Assembly (NCBI RefSeq): GCF_014650755.1
Contig: NZ_BMVO01000012.1
Span: 1 to 64,000, forward strand
Direction: 5' to 3'
DNA length: 64,000 nucleotides
Origin: Streptomyces chryseus
Lineage (GTDB): Bacteria > Actinomycetota > Actinomycetes > Streptomycetales > Streptomycetaceae
Of the stretch, positions 55,077-64,000 are shown piece after piece; position 1 is the stretch's first letter, and each line of letters begins with the position of its first letter. Under the pieces are notes generated by a model. That model worked only from the letters and a program-made list of their open reading frames with translations. It had not been told where the DNA came from and ran no database searches. The position numbers were made by a program, and so were the translations under genes.

Positions 55077-55556
55077 GTGCTGATTAACCCCCCGAAATGG
55101 GACGCGGGCCTGCGGCGGATCTGGGATGTGGTCGGCGTGATCGACACCGACGGCGAATGCGCCGATTGGACGTTCCCTGCTGAGCCCGACGCCGTCCGCC
55201 ACGCCCGCCACGCCGTCCGCGACGCGCTGCGCGCCTGGGGCCTGCCCGACACCGTCGGCGACATCACCGTCCTGCTGGTCAGTGAGCTGGTGACCAATTC
55301 CTTGCGGTACACCTCCGGTCCGATCGGCGTCCGCCTCCTGCGGCCCGACGCCGACGGCCGCGCGCCGGGCGTACGCCCCGTACTGGTGGTCGAGGTCTCG
55401 GACCCCCTTCCGGATCTGCCCCTGGAGCGGGTCGCGAACGCCGATGACGAGGGAGGACGCGGTTTGCAGCTGGTGGCCTGCTCCACGCGGCGCTGGGGCA
55501 CCAGACGTGGCAGAACGGGCAAGACGGTGTGGTTCGAGCTGGCTCTCCCTGGTTAG
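55077..55556 (+). CDS. HATPase_c anti-sigma-factor-like ATP-binding protein
   Basis: A 159-residue RsbW/SpoIIAB-like serine kinase fold. N box LLVSELVTNSLRYTSGPI, G1 box DDEGGRGLQLVACSTRRWG and G2 TGKTVWFELALPG are present. The first 25 residues (MLINPPKWDAGLRRIWDVVG) are an extension. In Streptomyces ~50 such orphan proteins exist; targets are unknown. It lies 157 bases before a SpoIIE-type phosphatase that has its own HATPase domain, so both may act in one partner-switching pathway. Confidence 0.9.
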   Translation: MLINPPKWDAGLRRIWDVVGVIDTDGECADWTFPAEPDAVRHARHAVRDALRAWGLPDTVGDITVLLVSELVTNSLRYTSGPIGVRLLRPDADGRAPGVRPVLVVEVSDPLPDLPLERVANADDEGGRGLQLVACSTRRWGTRRGRTGKTVWFELALPG

Positions 55557-55712
55557 AAGACTGAAGGGACAACGATCACTCGGCGCCTCTCTTCCCCGGC
55601 TGAAAAGGAACGAGACCGTGCTGTGATCGTGAACGCCGTGCAGGTTGTGACCGTAGTGCTGAATACTGCGGGAAGGACCGGTCCGGTGCGTTGAGCTGGA
55701 GGGGACGGTCGC

Positions 55713-58265
55713 GTGAACGAGATATCAGCGGCAGCGGGCGAAGTGATGTGGCAGAACAGCCCGCCCGGCTCCATCTACGACTACATAAGAGTCGCGTCGT
55801 TCTCGATCGGCCCGGGAGGGCTGGTCGAGCAGTGGAGCAAGCGGGCCGAGGAGCTGTTCGGCCTGCCCGCGTCCGATGTCGTCGGCAGGGATCCGGTCGA
55901 TGCCTTCATGCCCCCCGAGCTGCGGACACGGGGCCGCCGCCGGCTCGCCGAGATCCTCGACGGCAAGGAGTGGACGGGCTTCGTCCCGTTCCGGATGCCC
56001 GACGGGGAAGGCGCCGGGGCGCCAGCGCACGGCATGGCGGAGATCTATGTGATGCCCAGCGCCACGGCCGACGGCGAGCAGGCCGCGCTCTGTCTCGTCG
56101 TCGACGTACGCGCCGTACGCCGGATCGAGACCGATCTCGCCGCCTCGCAGGCCATATTCGGCCAATCTCCCTTCGGCTTCCTGCTGTTCGGTACGGACTT
56201 CACCGTGCAGCGCGCCAACAAGCGTTTCGCCACCGTCTTCGGCGGCGCCGTCGAGGACCACCGAGGCCGCACCGTCCACGACTACCTGGCCCCCGCCGAG
56301 GCCGGCCGCATGACCGCCGCCCTGGAGCGGGTCCTGGAGACCGGCGAGGCCGTCACCGACATGCAGCTCGTCGGCACCGCCCCGGGCGAGGCCGAGCGCC
56401 GGCACTGGTCCGTCAACCTCTACCGGGTGCACAGCGGAGCCGGCCGGCCCGTCGGGGTGGCCGGGCTCGCCACCGACGTGACCCGTCGTCACGTCGCCGC
56501 CCGCGAGGCCGCCGACGCCCGCCGCAACCTCGCCCTGCTGAACGAGGCCGGCGCCCGCATAGGCAACTCCCTCGACCTGGAGACCACCGCCCGCGAACTC
56601 CTCGACGTGGCCGTACCCGGCTTCTGCGACCTCGCGTCCGTCGACCTCTACCAAGGTCTCCTGGCCGGCGACGAAACCCCGCCGGGCCGGGCCGACGGCA
56701 GCGCCGAGCTGCGCCGTGTCGCCTTCGCCAGCGCGGTCTCCGAAGGCCCGCTGGCCGCCCCCGACTGCGTCGCGGACGACGACGCGCCGGGGCCCACCGA
56801 GGTCGGCGACGTGCACCGGTACCCGTTCAACTCGCCCTGCGGGAGCGCCCTGCGCACCGCTCGCGTCCAGACCGTGCCGGGCGAGGACGGCAGTCTCGTC
56901 CACACGACGCTCGCCGTGCCGATGGTCGCCCACGACACCGTCGTCGGCCTCGCGCAGTTCTCCCGTACGAAGGGCAGCGAGCCCTTCGGCGAACGCGACC
57001 TGGCCCTCGCCACCGAGCTCGCCGCCCGCGCCGCCGTCTGCATCGACAACGCCCGCCTCTACCGGCGCGAGCACGAACGCGCCCTGATCCTCCAGCGCAG
57101 CCTGCTGCCGCCCGGCGACCCGGAGGCGGCCGGCCTCGACATCGCCTGCCGCTACCTGCCCGGCAACACCGCCACCGAAGTGGGCGGCGACTGGTTCGAC
57201 GTCATCGAACTGCCGGGCCACCGCACGGCCCTGGTCGTCGGCGACGTCATGGGACGCGGCCTGCGCGCGGCCGTCGCGATGGGCGAGCTGCGCACGGCGG
57301 TACGGACCCTGGCGCTGCTGGACCTCGAACCCGCCGAAGTGCTCTCCGCCCTCGACGAGATCGCCCGGGGCCTCGGCACGCCCAGCGGCGCGCAGCACGC
57401 CTCGCGCGCCTCCCACAAGGCGCGGGAGGCCGACCTGTCCGAGGTCTACCTGGCGACCTGCGTGTACGCCGTCTACGACCCGGTCACCCGCCGCTGCACG
57501 TTCGCCAACGCCGGTCACCTGCCGCCCGTGCTCGTCGAACCGGGCGAGGAGGCGCTGCTGCTCGACGTGCCGCCGGGGATGCCGCTCGGGGTCGGCGGCG
57601 AGCCGTTCGAGGAGGTCGAGGTCGAGGTGCCGGAAGGCGCGCTGCTCGCGCTCTACACCGACGGGCTCGTCGAGTCGCGGGACCACCCGCTGGACGAGGG
57701 CCTGATGGCGTTCCGCGCGGCCCTCACCGATCCGGCGCACCCGCTGGAGGACGTCTGCGACCACGTACTGAACACCCTCGACACCCGGCACGGCGAGGAC
57801 GACATCGCCCTGCTGATGGCCCGCATCCAGGGGATGCCGGCCGAGTCCGTCGGCGACTGGTCGCTGCCGCGCGAGCCGCGCTCGGTCGGCCGGGCCAGGG
57901 AGCTGGCACGGGCGCAACTCGTCACCTGGGGCCTCGAAGATCTGGTGGACACCACGGAGTTGCTGGTCAGCGAGCTCGTCACCAACGCGCTGCGGTACGG
58001 CGAGGGCGACATCAGGCTCCGGCTGCTCCTCGACCGTACGCTCGTCTGCGAGGTCTGGGACGCCGGGCTCGTGCAGCCGCGCCGGCGCCGGGCCCGCGAC
58101 ACCGACGAGGGCGGGCGCGGGCTCCAGCTGGTGGGGCTGCTCAGCGCCGCGTGGGGTTCACGGCGCACCCCGCGCGGGAAGACGGTCTGGTTCGAACTCG
58201 CGCTGCCGACGGGGGAGGCGGACAAGGGCGAACTCAGTGTCGACCAGCTGCTGAGCCTGTTCTGA
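55713..58265 (+). CDS. PAS-PAS-GAF-SpoIIE-HATPase signalling phosphatase
   Basis: An 850-residue cytosolic signalling protein. Two PAS domains (~25-135: IGPGGLVEQWSKRAEELFGLPASDVVGRD; ~145-265), a GAF domain (~285-455: DLETTARELLDVAVPGFCDL, AVPMVAHDTVVGLAQF), a SpoIIE PP2C phosphatase (~470-715: YLPGNTATEVGGDWFDVIELPG, LVVGDVMGRGL, FANAGHLPPVL, LALYTDGLVES, GEDDIALLMARI) and a C-terminal HATPase (~725-840: ELLVSELVTNALRYGEGDIRL, RARDTDEGGRGLQLVGLLSAAWG). Such proteins are combined kinase and phosphatase of anti-anti-sigma factors. GGAGGGG precedes the GTG. Confidence 0.94.
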   Translation: MNEISAAAGEVMWQNSPPGSIYDYIRVASFSIGPGGLVEQWSKRAEELFGLPASDVVGRDPVDAFMPPELRTRGRRRLAEILDGKEWTGFVPFRMPDGEGAGAPAHGMAEIYVMPSATADGEQAALCLVVDVRAVRRIETDLAASQAIFGQSPFGFLLFGTDFTVQRANKRFATVFGGAVEDHRGRTVHDYLAPAEAGRMTAALERVLETGEAVTDMQLVGTAPGEAERRHWSVNLYRVHSGAGRPVGVAGLATDVTRRHVAAREAADARRNLALLNEAGARIGNSLDLETTARELLDVAVPGFCDLASVDLYQGLLAGDETPPGRADGSAELRRVAFASAVSEGPLAAPDCVADDDAPGPTEVGDVHRYPFNSPCGSALRTARVQTVPGEDGSLVHTTLAVPMVAHDTVVGLAQFSRTKGSEPFGERDLALATELAARAAVCIDNARLYRREHERALILQRSLLPPGDPEAAGLDIACRYLPGNTATEVGGDWFDVIELPGHRTALVVGDVMGRGLRAAVAMGELRTAVRTLALLDLEPAEVLSALDEIARGLGTPSGAQHASRASHKAREADLSEVYLATCVYAVYDPVTRRCTFANAGHLPPVLVEPGEEALLLDVPPGMPLGVGGEPFEEVEVEVPEGALLALYTDGLVESRDHPLDEGLMAFRAALTDPAHPLEDVCDHVLNTLDTRHGEDDIALLMARIQGMPAESVGDWSLPREPRSVGRARELARAQLVTWGLEDLVDTTELLVSELVTNALRYGEGDIRLRLLLDRTLVCEVWDAGLVQPRRRRARDTDEGGRGLQLVGLLSAAWGSRRTPRGKTVWFELALPTGEADKGELSVDQLLSLF

Positions 58266-58315
58266 CGGCGGCCGCCGGGCCCGGGCCGGCCGCCGGCCTC
58301 TGCTGAGGACGCCGG

Positions 58316-59026
58316 TCAGCGGGCCTTCATGGCGGCCAGCCTGGCCTCGATCTCGGCGTCGTCGCCCAGGCTGTCCAGCTGTTCGAACTGGGCGTCCAGG
58401 GACGACGCGGCCAGCTCCTGCTTGCCCATGGCCCGCGCCTCCTCGCGGCGCACCTTCTCCTCGAAGCGGCCCAGCTCGCTCGTCGGGTCCAGGACGTCGA
58501 CGCTCTTCACGGCGTCCATCATGCGGTTCTGCGCCTGCGCGGACTTCGCCCGGGCCACCAGCTCGTCGCGCTTGGAGGTCAGCTCCGTGAGCTTCGTCTT
58601 CATCTGGACCAGACCGGCCTTGAGCTTGTCGACGACCTCGGTCTGCATCGTGATGACCGGCTCGGCCGCCTTCGCCTCCTTCTCCGACTGGAGCTGGCGC
58701 TGGAGCGCGACCTTGGCCAGGTTGTCGAACCTGTCCGCCTCCGCCGCCGGTCCCGAGCCGCGCAGTTCGTCGGCCTTCCTGCTGGCGGCGAGTGCCTTGA
58801 CCCCCCACTCCCTGGCCGCGTCGACGTCCTCCTGGTGGTCCAGTTCCAGCAGCCGCAGATTGCCGATGGTGGTCGCGACGGCCTCCTCCGCCTCCGCGAT
58901 GTTGGCCGTGTAGTCGCGGATCAGCTGGTCCAGCATCTTCTGCGGGTCCTCGGCCTGGTCGAGGAGGCCGTGGATGTTGGCCCGCGCCAGCTGGGTCACG
59001 CGGCCGAGGATGGTCTGCTTCGTCAT
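58316..59026 (-). CDS. pspA: PspA/IM30 family membrane-stress protein
   Basis: A 236-residue, almost fully helical protein of the PspA/Vipp1 (ESCRT-III-like) family: GRVTQLARANIHGLLDQAEDPQKMLDQLIRDYTANIAEAEEAVATTIGNLRLL is the conserved helix-1 region, then long coiled coils and GRFEEKVRREEARAMGKQEL. PspA binds damaged membrane and preserves the proton gradient; in Streptomyces it acts in envelope stress. Preceded by a TPM-domain gene 86 bases upstream on the same strand, a common pair. Confidence 0.95.
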   Translation of the reverse strand: MTKQTILGRVTQLARANIHGLLDQAEDPQKMLDQLIRDYTANIAEAEEAVATTIGNLRLLELDHQEDVDAAREWGVKALAASRKADELRGSGPAAEADRFDNLAKVALQRQLQSEKEAKAAEPVITMQTEVVDKLKAGLVQMKTKLTELTSKRDELVARAKSAQAQNRMMDAVKSVDVLDPTSELGRFEEKVRREEARAMGKQELAASSLDAQFEQLDSLGDDAEIEARLAAMKAR

Positions 59027-59112
59027 GCGCGTCTCCTTGACGTCCCTGGTTGTCGTCGGGTGCCTGTGGGTGCCGCTGGACGGCCCCGGCTGCCGGGCGG
59101 TCGGCGCGTACG

Positions 59113-61224
59113 TCAGAACCGGCCGCCGCCGCCCCGGCGCCCCCGCGTGCCGCCGCCGCCGAAACTGCCGGGCCCGCGGCCGAAGCCCCCGCCGCCTCCG
59201 CCGAAGCCGCCGCCCCCGCTCCAGCCGCCGCCGCCACGGCCGCCGCCCAGCAGGCCGCCGAGCAGGATGCCGCCGAGTACGGCCCCGTCCAGGCCCCCGC
59301 CGCCCGGGCGCCCGCCCGTGATCCCGCCGCCGAAGTCCGCGAAGCCGCCGCCCAGTTCGTCGGCGTAGCCCCGTACGTCCTGTTCGGCCAGGCTCTGCGC
59401 CTGCCGGGCCAGCGCGTCCGCCTGCTGGACCTCGGCGAGCGCGCCCGGCGCGTCGGACTCCGCGAGCGCCGCCGAACGTTCGAGGTGCCGGCGCGCCTCC
59501 GCGAGGCGGGTGCGGGCCTGACTGCCGACCGCGCCCCGGTTCGTCGTGATGTAGTCGGCGGCCGCGCCGATCGTGGAGCGGGCGGCGAGCGCGGCCTGGT
59601 CGAGCAGCGCGCGGGCCCGGCGCGCCGTCGTCTCGCGCTCGCGCGCCCCCGCCAGGGCCTCGTCCAGTACCGCGTCGGCCTCCTCGACGCGGCGCAGGGC
59701 GTCGATCGGGTCGTAGCGCCCCGACTGCTTCTCCCGCTGTACGTCGGCGACGACCGACTCGGCGCGGGCGATCCGCCCCCGCAGGTCCGCCGTCGCGCCC
59801 CCGCCCTCCAGCAGGCCGCGCGCGTCGGCCAGATCGGTCCCGGTCTCGGTCAGTGCTCCGGGCAGCTTGCCGGCAGCCTCGGCCAGCTCGCGCGCCCGGC
59901 GGTCGACGGCGTCGACGAGCGTGGCGGCCTGGCCGACGGCGCCCTCGGCCGCCCGTACGAACACGGCGGCCTTCCCGGTGTCGCCCGCGTCGACGGCCTG
60001 CCGGGCCTCGGTGAGGCTGGTGGTCGCGAAGGCGAGCCGGTCCTTGGCCTGCCCGGCGTGGCCGGTGACCGGCGCGGCGGCGGAGTCGGCGTACCGCTGC
60101 CGCATGGCGCTCAGCATGGCCTCGGCCGTGCCCGTACGGCCGACGAGGTCGCGGAAGGCCGCCTCGGCGGCGGCGAGCGCCTGCGGGGCGTTGCGTTCCA
60201 GCGCCCGCAACCGGTCGAAGGAGTCGGACTCCGCGTCGAGCCGGCGGTTGGCCTCGGCGCAGCGGGCGATGATCTCGTCGAGCATGCGGCGGCGGGTCGC
60301 GTCGTCCTCGGGATGGGCGTCGTCGAGCTGCTGGCGCAGCCGGAAGGCGACGGCGAGTTCGCTCCTCGCGTACGCGAGCGCCTCGCCGAAGGGGCGGGCC
60401 GCCTCCTCGCCGAACTGCGCGGCGGCGAAGCCCAGTTCCTCGTCACTGGTGTGGATCGCGTCGTCGGCCCCGACCAGTTCCCGCTTGGCCCGCGCGTCGA
60501 GCTCGGGCAGCGGAGTCTGCGGCTCCGGCGCCGGCGGGGCGTGCTGGGCGGGTGTGGTGCGGGTGGTCGCGCGCCTTCTGCGCCGGGCGTACGTGTACGC
60601 CGCCAGTGCGCCGGCCGCGCCGACCACGACCACGGGCAGCACCAGGTCGCCGGCGCCGCCCGCACCGTCGTCCGGGCCGCCCCCGGGGTCGGCCGGGCCC
60701 GGGGTGATGTCCGGCACCGGGACGGGCCGCCCGGCGAGCACGGCGGCGTACCCGTCGGCGGCGCCGATCGCCGCGCCGGCCCAGTCGTTCTGCCGCAGGG
60801 CGGGCTCGATGGCGGTCCGCGCGACGTCGTCGAGCTCGGAGTCGGTCAGACGCGAGTCCTGGTCGACGGAGTAGGCGTACTGCCGGTCGTGGGTGGCGAC
60901 GGCGAGCAGCGCGTCGTCGCGGCCCAGGCCGTTGCGTTCGGCGGTGTCGTCGGCCCAGCTCTGCGGGGACCTGCCGGAGAAGTCACGGACGTACGCGACG
61001 AAGAGCTGGACGCGGCGGGTGTCGTAGAGCCGGTCCAGTGCTTCTACGACGTCGTTCGTACGCTCGCCGAGCGCGTCCACGCGGTCCGTGACCTGGCCCT
61101 GGCGGGAGAGGCCGATGGGGTCCTCGGCGCGGGCGACAGCGCCGGGCAGGGCGACGGACAGGGCCAGGCAGGACGCGGTCATCAGGGTGCTGAGCAGGAG
61201 TCCTGCGGCGGCGGTTCGCGTCAC
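59113..61224 (-). CDS. TPM-domain membrane protein
   Basis: A 703-residue protein with signal peptide (~1-33), a TPM/YgcG domain (~45-165: QVTDRVDALGERTNDVVEALDRLYDTRRVQLFVAYVRDFSG, SWADDTAERNGLGRDDALLAVATHDRQYAYSVDQDSRL), a membrane helix (VVVVGAAGALAAYTYARRRRR, ~195-215), a long helical cytoplasmic region of ~400 residues, and a Gly-rich tail (GGGGFGGGGGGFGRGPG). It should sit at the membrane and, with PspA encoded downstream, probably senses or answers envelope stress. Confidence 0.9.
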   Translation of the reverse strand: MTRTAAAGLLLSTLMTASCLALSVALPGAVARAEDPIGLSRQGQVTDRVDALGERTNDVVEALDRLYDTRRVQLFVAYVRDFSGRSPQSWADDTAERNGLGRDDALLAVATHDRQYAYSVDQDSRLTDSELDDVARTAIEPALRQNDWAGAAIGAADGYAAVLAGRPVPVPDITPGPADPGGGPDDGAGGAGDLVLPVVVVGAAGALAAYTYARRRRRATTRTTPAQHAPPAPEPQTPLPELDARAKRELVGADDAIHTSDEELGFAAAQFGEEAARPFGEALAYARSELAVAFRLRQQLDDAHPEDDATRRRMLDEIIARCAEANRRLDAESDSFDRLRALERNAPQALAAAEAAFRDLVGRTGTAEAMLSAMRQRYADSAAAPVTGHAGQAKDRLAFATTSLTEARQAVDAGDTGKAAVFVRAAEGAVGQAATLVDAVDRRARELAEAAGKLPGALTETGTDLADARGLLEGGGATADLRGRIARAESVVADVQREKQSGRYDPIDALRRVEEADAVLDEALAGARERETTARRARALLDQAALAARSTIGAAADYITTNRGAVGSQARTRLAEARRHLERSAALAESDAPGALAEVQQADALARQAQSLAEQDVRGYADELGGGFADFGGGITGGRPGGGGLDGAVLGGILLGGLLGGGRGGGGWSGGGGFGGGGGGFGRGPGSFGGGGTRGRRGGGGRF

Positions 61225-61312
61225 GCTTGCGAGGTTATGTCCGCATTGCGTCGCTCGCGACCGGACGGCGGGCGCGCCCCGTCCGGGGGCGCGCCCGCGA
61301 GGTGCCGGTGGC

Positions 61313-62158
61313 TCAGGCCAGCTTCGTCACGAGCAGGGCCGCGTCGTCCGGCGTCAGGTCGACGCCGAACACGTCCGACAGGACCTTCGGCACCTCCCGC
61401 GGCTCCAGCTCCCGCACCTCCGGCTTCTCGCCGGGCCTGGACGTGATCAGCGTGCGGTTGTCCAGGAGGTGCAGGCGGTCGGGGTGCACGCGCTGGACGA
61501 ACGGCCGGTAGCTGAAGGGAGAGTGCGAGCTCGTCGCGATGAAGTGGTTGGCCATCGCGAAGTCCACCGGGTACTGCGGGTCGAGCGTGAAGGTGTGCCG
61601 CGCCATCCACCCGTCGCCCGTCTCGTCCTTCTGGCCCTCGTCCGCCGGCTGGTAGAGCGTCCACCCCTGCGCGCCCGGCGTGACCTCCCCCCTGCGCAGC
61701 CGGTACGTCCACACGCCGTCGGTCGCCTCGGCCCCCTCGGCCGTCATCTCGATCGGCTCCAGCGGGCTCGCGCCGAAGCCGACGTCGCAGAGCCACCGCC
61801 GCCCGTCGATGTCGACGACCAGCATGGCGTGCGTGGTGGGCAGCATCTTCGGCGCGCCCATCCGGATCCGGCCCAGCACCGCGAAGAACGTGAAGCCGAG
61901 CCGCTCCAGGGCCGCGGCGTACAGCGAGGCGTGCTCGAAGCAGTAGCCGCCGCGCGCGTTGCCGATCATCTTGCGCCGCAGTGCGCCGAGGTCGAGCGGG
62001 ACGTCCCCGCGCAGCACCGCGTCGAGGTTCTCCCAGCGCACGTTCAGCACGTGCGCGCGGTGCAGCGCGCGCAGCGTCTCCAGCGTGGGGGAGCGGTCCC
62101 CCTCGTACCCCAGGTGTGCCAGGTAGGCGTCCAGATCGAGTGCGTCACCGTTCCACAT
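61313..62158 (-). CDS. arylamine N-acetyltransferase
   Basis: A 281-residue NAT family enzyme that acetylates arylamines, hydrazines or natural-product amines using acetyl-CoA. The Cys-His-Asp triad is visible: Cys73 in GNARGGYCFEHA, His110 in PTTHAMLVV and Asp125 in CDVGFGASPLEP. The N-terminal YLAHLGYEGD and ENLDAVLRG segments fit as well. In Streptomyces some NATs close ansamycin rings, but no such cluster is nearby. It stands between the TPM and sdhB genes on the same strand. Confidence 0.95.
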   Translation of the reverse strand: MWNGDALDLDAYLAHLGYEGDRSPTLETLRALHRAHVLNVRWENLDAVLRGDVPLDLGALRRKMIGNARGGYCFEHASLYAAALERLGFTFFAVLGRIRMGAPKMLPTTHAMLVVDIDGRRWLCDVGFGASPLEPIEMTAEGAEATDGVWTYRLRRGEVTPGAQGWTLYQPADEGQKDETGDGWMARHTFTLDPQYPVDFAMANHFIATSSHSPFSYRPFVQRVHPDRLHLLDNRTLITSRPGEKPEVRELEPREVPKVLSDVFGVDLTPDDAALLVTKLA

Positions 62159-62239
62159 GCGTACGTTCCCCGTCGTCTCGTCCGTCGCGCGCGCCGCCTT
62201 CCGGCGCGTGCGACAGATGAAGCGTGGGGCGCGGGACCT

Positions 62240-63010
62240 CTATTCCGAACGCCGGAAGATCTTGTCACCCAGCCAGACCAGCGGGTCGTACTTGCGGTCG
62301 GCCGCCCGCTCCTTCAAGGGGATCAGCGCGTTGTCGGTGATCTTGATGTTCTCGGGGCAGACCTCCGTGCAGCACTTGGTGATGTTGCAGTACCCGAGCC
62401 CGTGCTCGTCCTGCGCGGTCTTCCTGCGGTCGAGGCCGGCCCCGGCGGCCGCGTCCAGCGGATGCATGTCGAGTTCGGCGATCCGCATCAGGAACCTGGG
62501 GCCCGCGAAGGCCGCCTTGTTCTCCTCGTGGTCGCGCACCACGTGGCAGGTGTCCTGGCACAGGAAGCACTCGATGCACTTGCGGAACTCCTGCGGGCGC
62601 TCCACGTCGATCTGCTGCATCCGGTAGTCGCCCGCCGCGACCCCCGGAGGCGGTACGAAGGCGGGCACCTCCCGCGCCTTGGTGTAGTTGAAGGACACGT
62701 CCGTCACCAGATCGCGTACGACGGGAAACGCCCGCAGCGGTGTGACGGTGATCGTCTCCTCGGGCGAGAAGACCGACATCCGCGTCATGCACAGCAGCCG
62801 GGGCCGTCCGTTGATCTCCGCGCTGCACGAACCGCACTTGCCCGCCTTGCAGTTCCAGCGCACCGCGAGGTCCGACGCCTGCGTGGCCTGGAGGCGGTGG
62901 ATGATGTCGAGGACGACCTCGCCCTCGTTGACCTCGACCGCGAAGTCCTCCAGGGCCCCGCCGTCCGCGTCGCCGCGCCAGACCCTGAAGGCCGCCGTGT
63001 AGCTGCTCAT
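62240..63010 (-). CDS. sdhB: succinate dehydrogenase/fumarate reductase iron-sulfur subunit
   Basis: A 256-residue iron-sulfur protein of the Sdh1-like type. [2Fe-2S] cysteines are in WNCKAGKCGSCSAEIN and LLCMTR; the [4Fe-4S] and [3Fe-4S] cysteines are in CIECFLCQDTCHVV and CNITKCCTEVCPENI. It passes electrons from the FAD of SdhA to the quinone. Start ATG 63010 overlaps the sdhA TGA (ATGA), so the two are translationally coupled. The frame stays open upstream only as an artefact of the overlap. Confidence 0.96.
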   Translation of the reverse strand: MSSYTAAFRVWRGDADGGALEDFAVEVNEGEVVLDIIHRLQATQASDLAVRWNCKAGKCGSCSAEINGRPRLLCMTRMSVFSPEETITVTPLRAFPVVRDLVTDVSFNYTKAREVPAFVPPPGVAAGDYRMQQIDVERPQEFRKCIECFLCQDTCHVVRDHEENKAAFAGPRFLMRIAELDMHPLDAAAGAGLDRRKTAQDEHGLGYCNITKCCTEVCPENIKITDNALIPLKERAADRKYDPLVWLGDKIFRRSE

Positions 63011-64000
63011 CCGTGGAGCTCCTCTTCGGCGAGGTACTTGACCAGCTCTTCCTTCTCGAACAGGCCGAGCAGATCGGGGCGGATGGGTTCGGTGGTCTCC
63101 CGGGCGAGAGCGATCAGCCCCTGCGGCGGGCCGGCCGGCGCCAGGCCGCCCGACACGTCCGTCAGCCGGCACAGCAGGTTGACCCGCCGCCACTCCCGCT
63201 CCATCGCCGGGCAGTCCTCGCGGGTGTGACCGCCCCGGCTCTCGGTACGCTCCAGGGCCGCCCGCGCCACGCACTCGCTGACCAGCAGCATGTTCCGCAG
63301 GTCCAGGGCCAGGTGCCAGCCCGGGTTGAACTGCCGGTGGCCCTCGACCCCGGCCCGCTGGGCCCGTACCCGCAGGCCGGCCAGCTTCTCCAGGGCCTGC
63401 TCCATCTCCGGCGCGCGCCTGATGATGCCGACCAGGTCGTTCATCGTCTGCTGGAGTTCCTGGTGGAGCGTGTACGGGTTCTCCGGCGGGCGTCCGTCCG
63501 GCTCGCCCGGCTCGGGGCCCTCCGCGCTGAAGGGGCGCAGCGCCTCGGCGGCCGCCGCGTCCACCTGGGCGGAGTCCGGCCGCGGACGCGCGGTCCCCTC
63601 GCCGGCCGCGATGGCGTACTGCGCGGCGTGCAGCCCCGCCCGGCGCCCGAAGACCAGCAGGTCGGAGAGCGAGTTGCCACCGAGCCGGTTGGAGCCGTGC
63701 ATGCCGCCGGCCACCTCGCCCGCCGCGTACAGGCCCGGGACGTCCCGGGTGGCGGCGGTGTCGGAGTCGACGGCGACGCCGCCCATCACGTAGTGGCAGG
63801 TCGGACCGACCTCCATCGCCTCGGCGGTGATGTCGACGTCCGCCAGCTCCTTGAACTGGTGGTACATCGACGGCAGCCGGCGCCGGATCGTCTCGGCCGG
63901 CATGCGCGTCGACACGTCGAGGAAGACGCCGCCGTGCGGGGAGCCGCGCCCGGCCTTGACCTCGGAGTTGATGGCGCGCGCGACCTCGTCGCGGGGGAGC
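63007..64000 (-). CDS. sdhA: succinate dehydrogenase/fumarate reductase flavoprotein subunit, 5' part outside window
   Basis: Only the C-terminal ~330 residues are inside the window; the gene enters from the right edge. Features include SPHGGVFLDVSTRMP at the very edge, DITAEAMEVGPTCHYVMGGVAVDSDTAATRDVPGLYAAGEVAGGMHGSNRLGGNSLSDLLVFGRRAG, the catalytic HYxMGG and the FAD-binding AAGE, and a C-terminal helical domain (NPGWHLALDLRNMLLVSE). With sdhB it forms the soluble half of the complex; a membrane cytochrome b subunit is expected upstream beyond 64000. Confidence 0.96.
   Translation of the reverse strand, partial: LPRDEVARAINSEVKAGRGSPHGGVFLDVSTRMPAETIRRRLPSMYHQFKELADVDITAEAMEVGPTCHYVMGGVAVDSDTAATRDVPGLYAAGEVAGGMHGSNRLGGNSLSDLLVFGRRAGLHAAQYAIAAGEGTARPRPDSAQVDAAAAEALRPFSAEGPEPGEPDGRPPENPYTLHQELQQTMNDLVGIIRRAPEMEQALEKLAGLRVRAQRAGVEGHRQFNPGWHLALDLRNMLLVSECVARAALERTESRGGHTREDCPAMEREWRRVNLLCRLTDVSGGLAPAGPPQGLIALARETTEPIRPDLLGLFEKEELVKYLAEEELHG

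Overview
The window is a 64 kb piece of a Streptomyces (or very close actinomycete) chromosome. The signs are very high GC, third positions that are nearly all G or C, many GTG starts, several genes that look leaderless (a TANNNT box 6-8 bases before the start codon), a WhiB-like protein, SpoIIE/HATPase phosphatases and an ahpC/ahpD/oxyR cluster. From memory, the block ahpD-ahpC-oxyR, penicillin-binding protein, fumarases, whiB-like gene, glpX, xseB/xseA, ispH, ppgK and ychF follows the order of the S. coelicolor SCO50xx core region. Nothing here was checked by alignment.

Layout. 0.1-6 kb is accessory and the least ordinary part: a DUF559 nuclease-like protein, a lipoprotein, a large protein that joins a Flp/Tad-type prepilin N-terminus to an Asp-Ala repeat, a pretoxin HINT domain and a C-terminal toxin-like domain, then a GTCGAC-rich tandem array, a small acidic candidate immunity protein, a DUF192 protein and an A24 prepilin peptidase. 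6-15 kb holds a baeRF family 3 protein, an HxlR regulator, a possible small RNA with a strong terminator, an aldo/keto reductase, a short-chain UppS-like prenyltransferase, PIN-PhoH (PhoH2), a secreted lytic transglycosylase and an AI-2E permease. 15-24 kb holds the peroxide-response cluster (ahpD, ahpC, divergent oxyR), a PadR regulator with its operator, an SPFH protein coupled to a ribbon-helix-helix protein, a class A penicillin-binding protein and a GAF-SpoIIE-HATPase phosphatase. 24-40 kb is conserved core: DUF402, class II and class I fumarases around a secreted SGNH lipase/lectin, DUF1707, wblI, glpX, DUF4245, a RutE-type nitroreductase, xseB/xseA, a broken amino acid permease, ispH, ppgK and ychF.

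At 40.5-42.9 kb a short insertion sits at the 3' end of ychF. The last ~36 bases of ychF are repeated about 2.3 kb downstream, and between the copies lie an AAA ATPase with a DUF234 nuclease-like tail, a large operator-like palindrome and 11-bp dimer repeats near both ends. It looks like an integrative element that has lost its integrase. 43-52 kb is accessory again: Uma2-type nuclease-like protein, a serine hydrolase broken by one stop codon, an ABM-like protein, a methyltransferase, a SnoaL-like protein, a divergent MFS/MarR pair with repeated TCAACGTTGA boxes, a threonine-synthase-like PLP enzyme and a subtilase. 53-64 kb holds a GntR regulator, a SPOR miniprotein, a NUDIX hydrolase, an anti-sigma-like ATPase, a PAS-GAF-SpoIIE-HATPase phosphatase, a TPM/PspA envelope-stress pair, an arylamine N-acetyltransferase and the sdhB/sdhA genes of an Sdh1-like succinate dehydrogenase; sdhA runs off the right edge.

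The strongest candidate for something new is the 2.1-6.0 kb cluster: a HINT polymorphic toxin that appears to enter the secretion route as a Tad-type prepilin, with a prepilin peptidase two genes further on.
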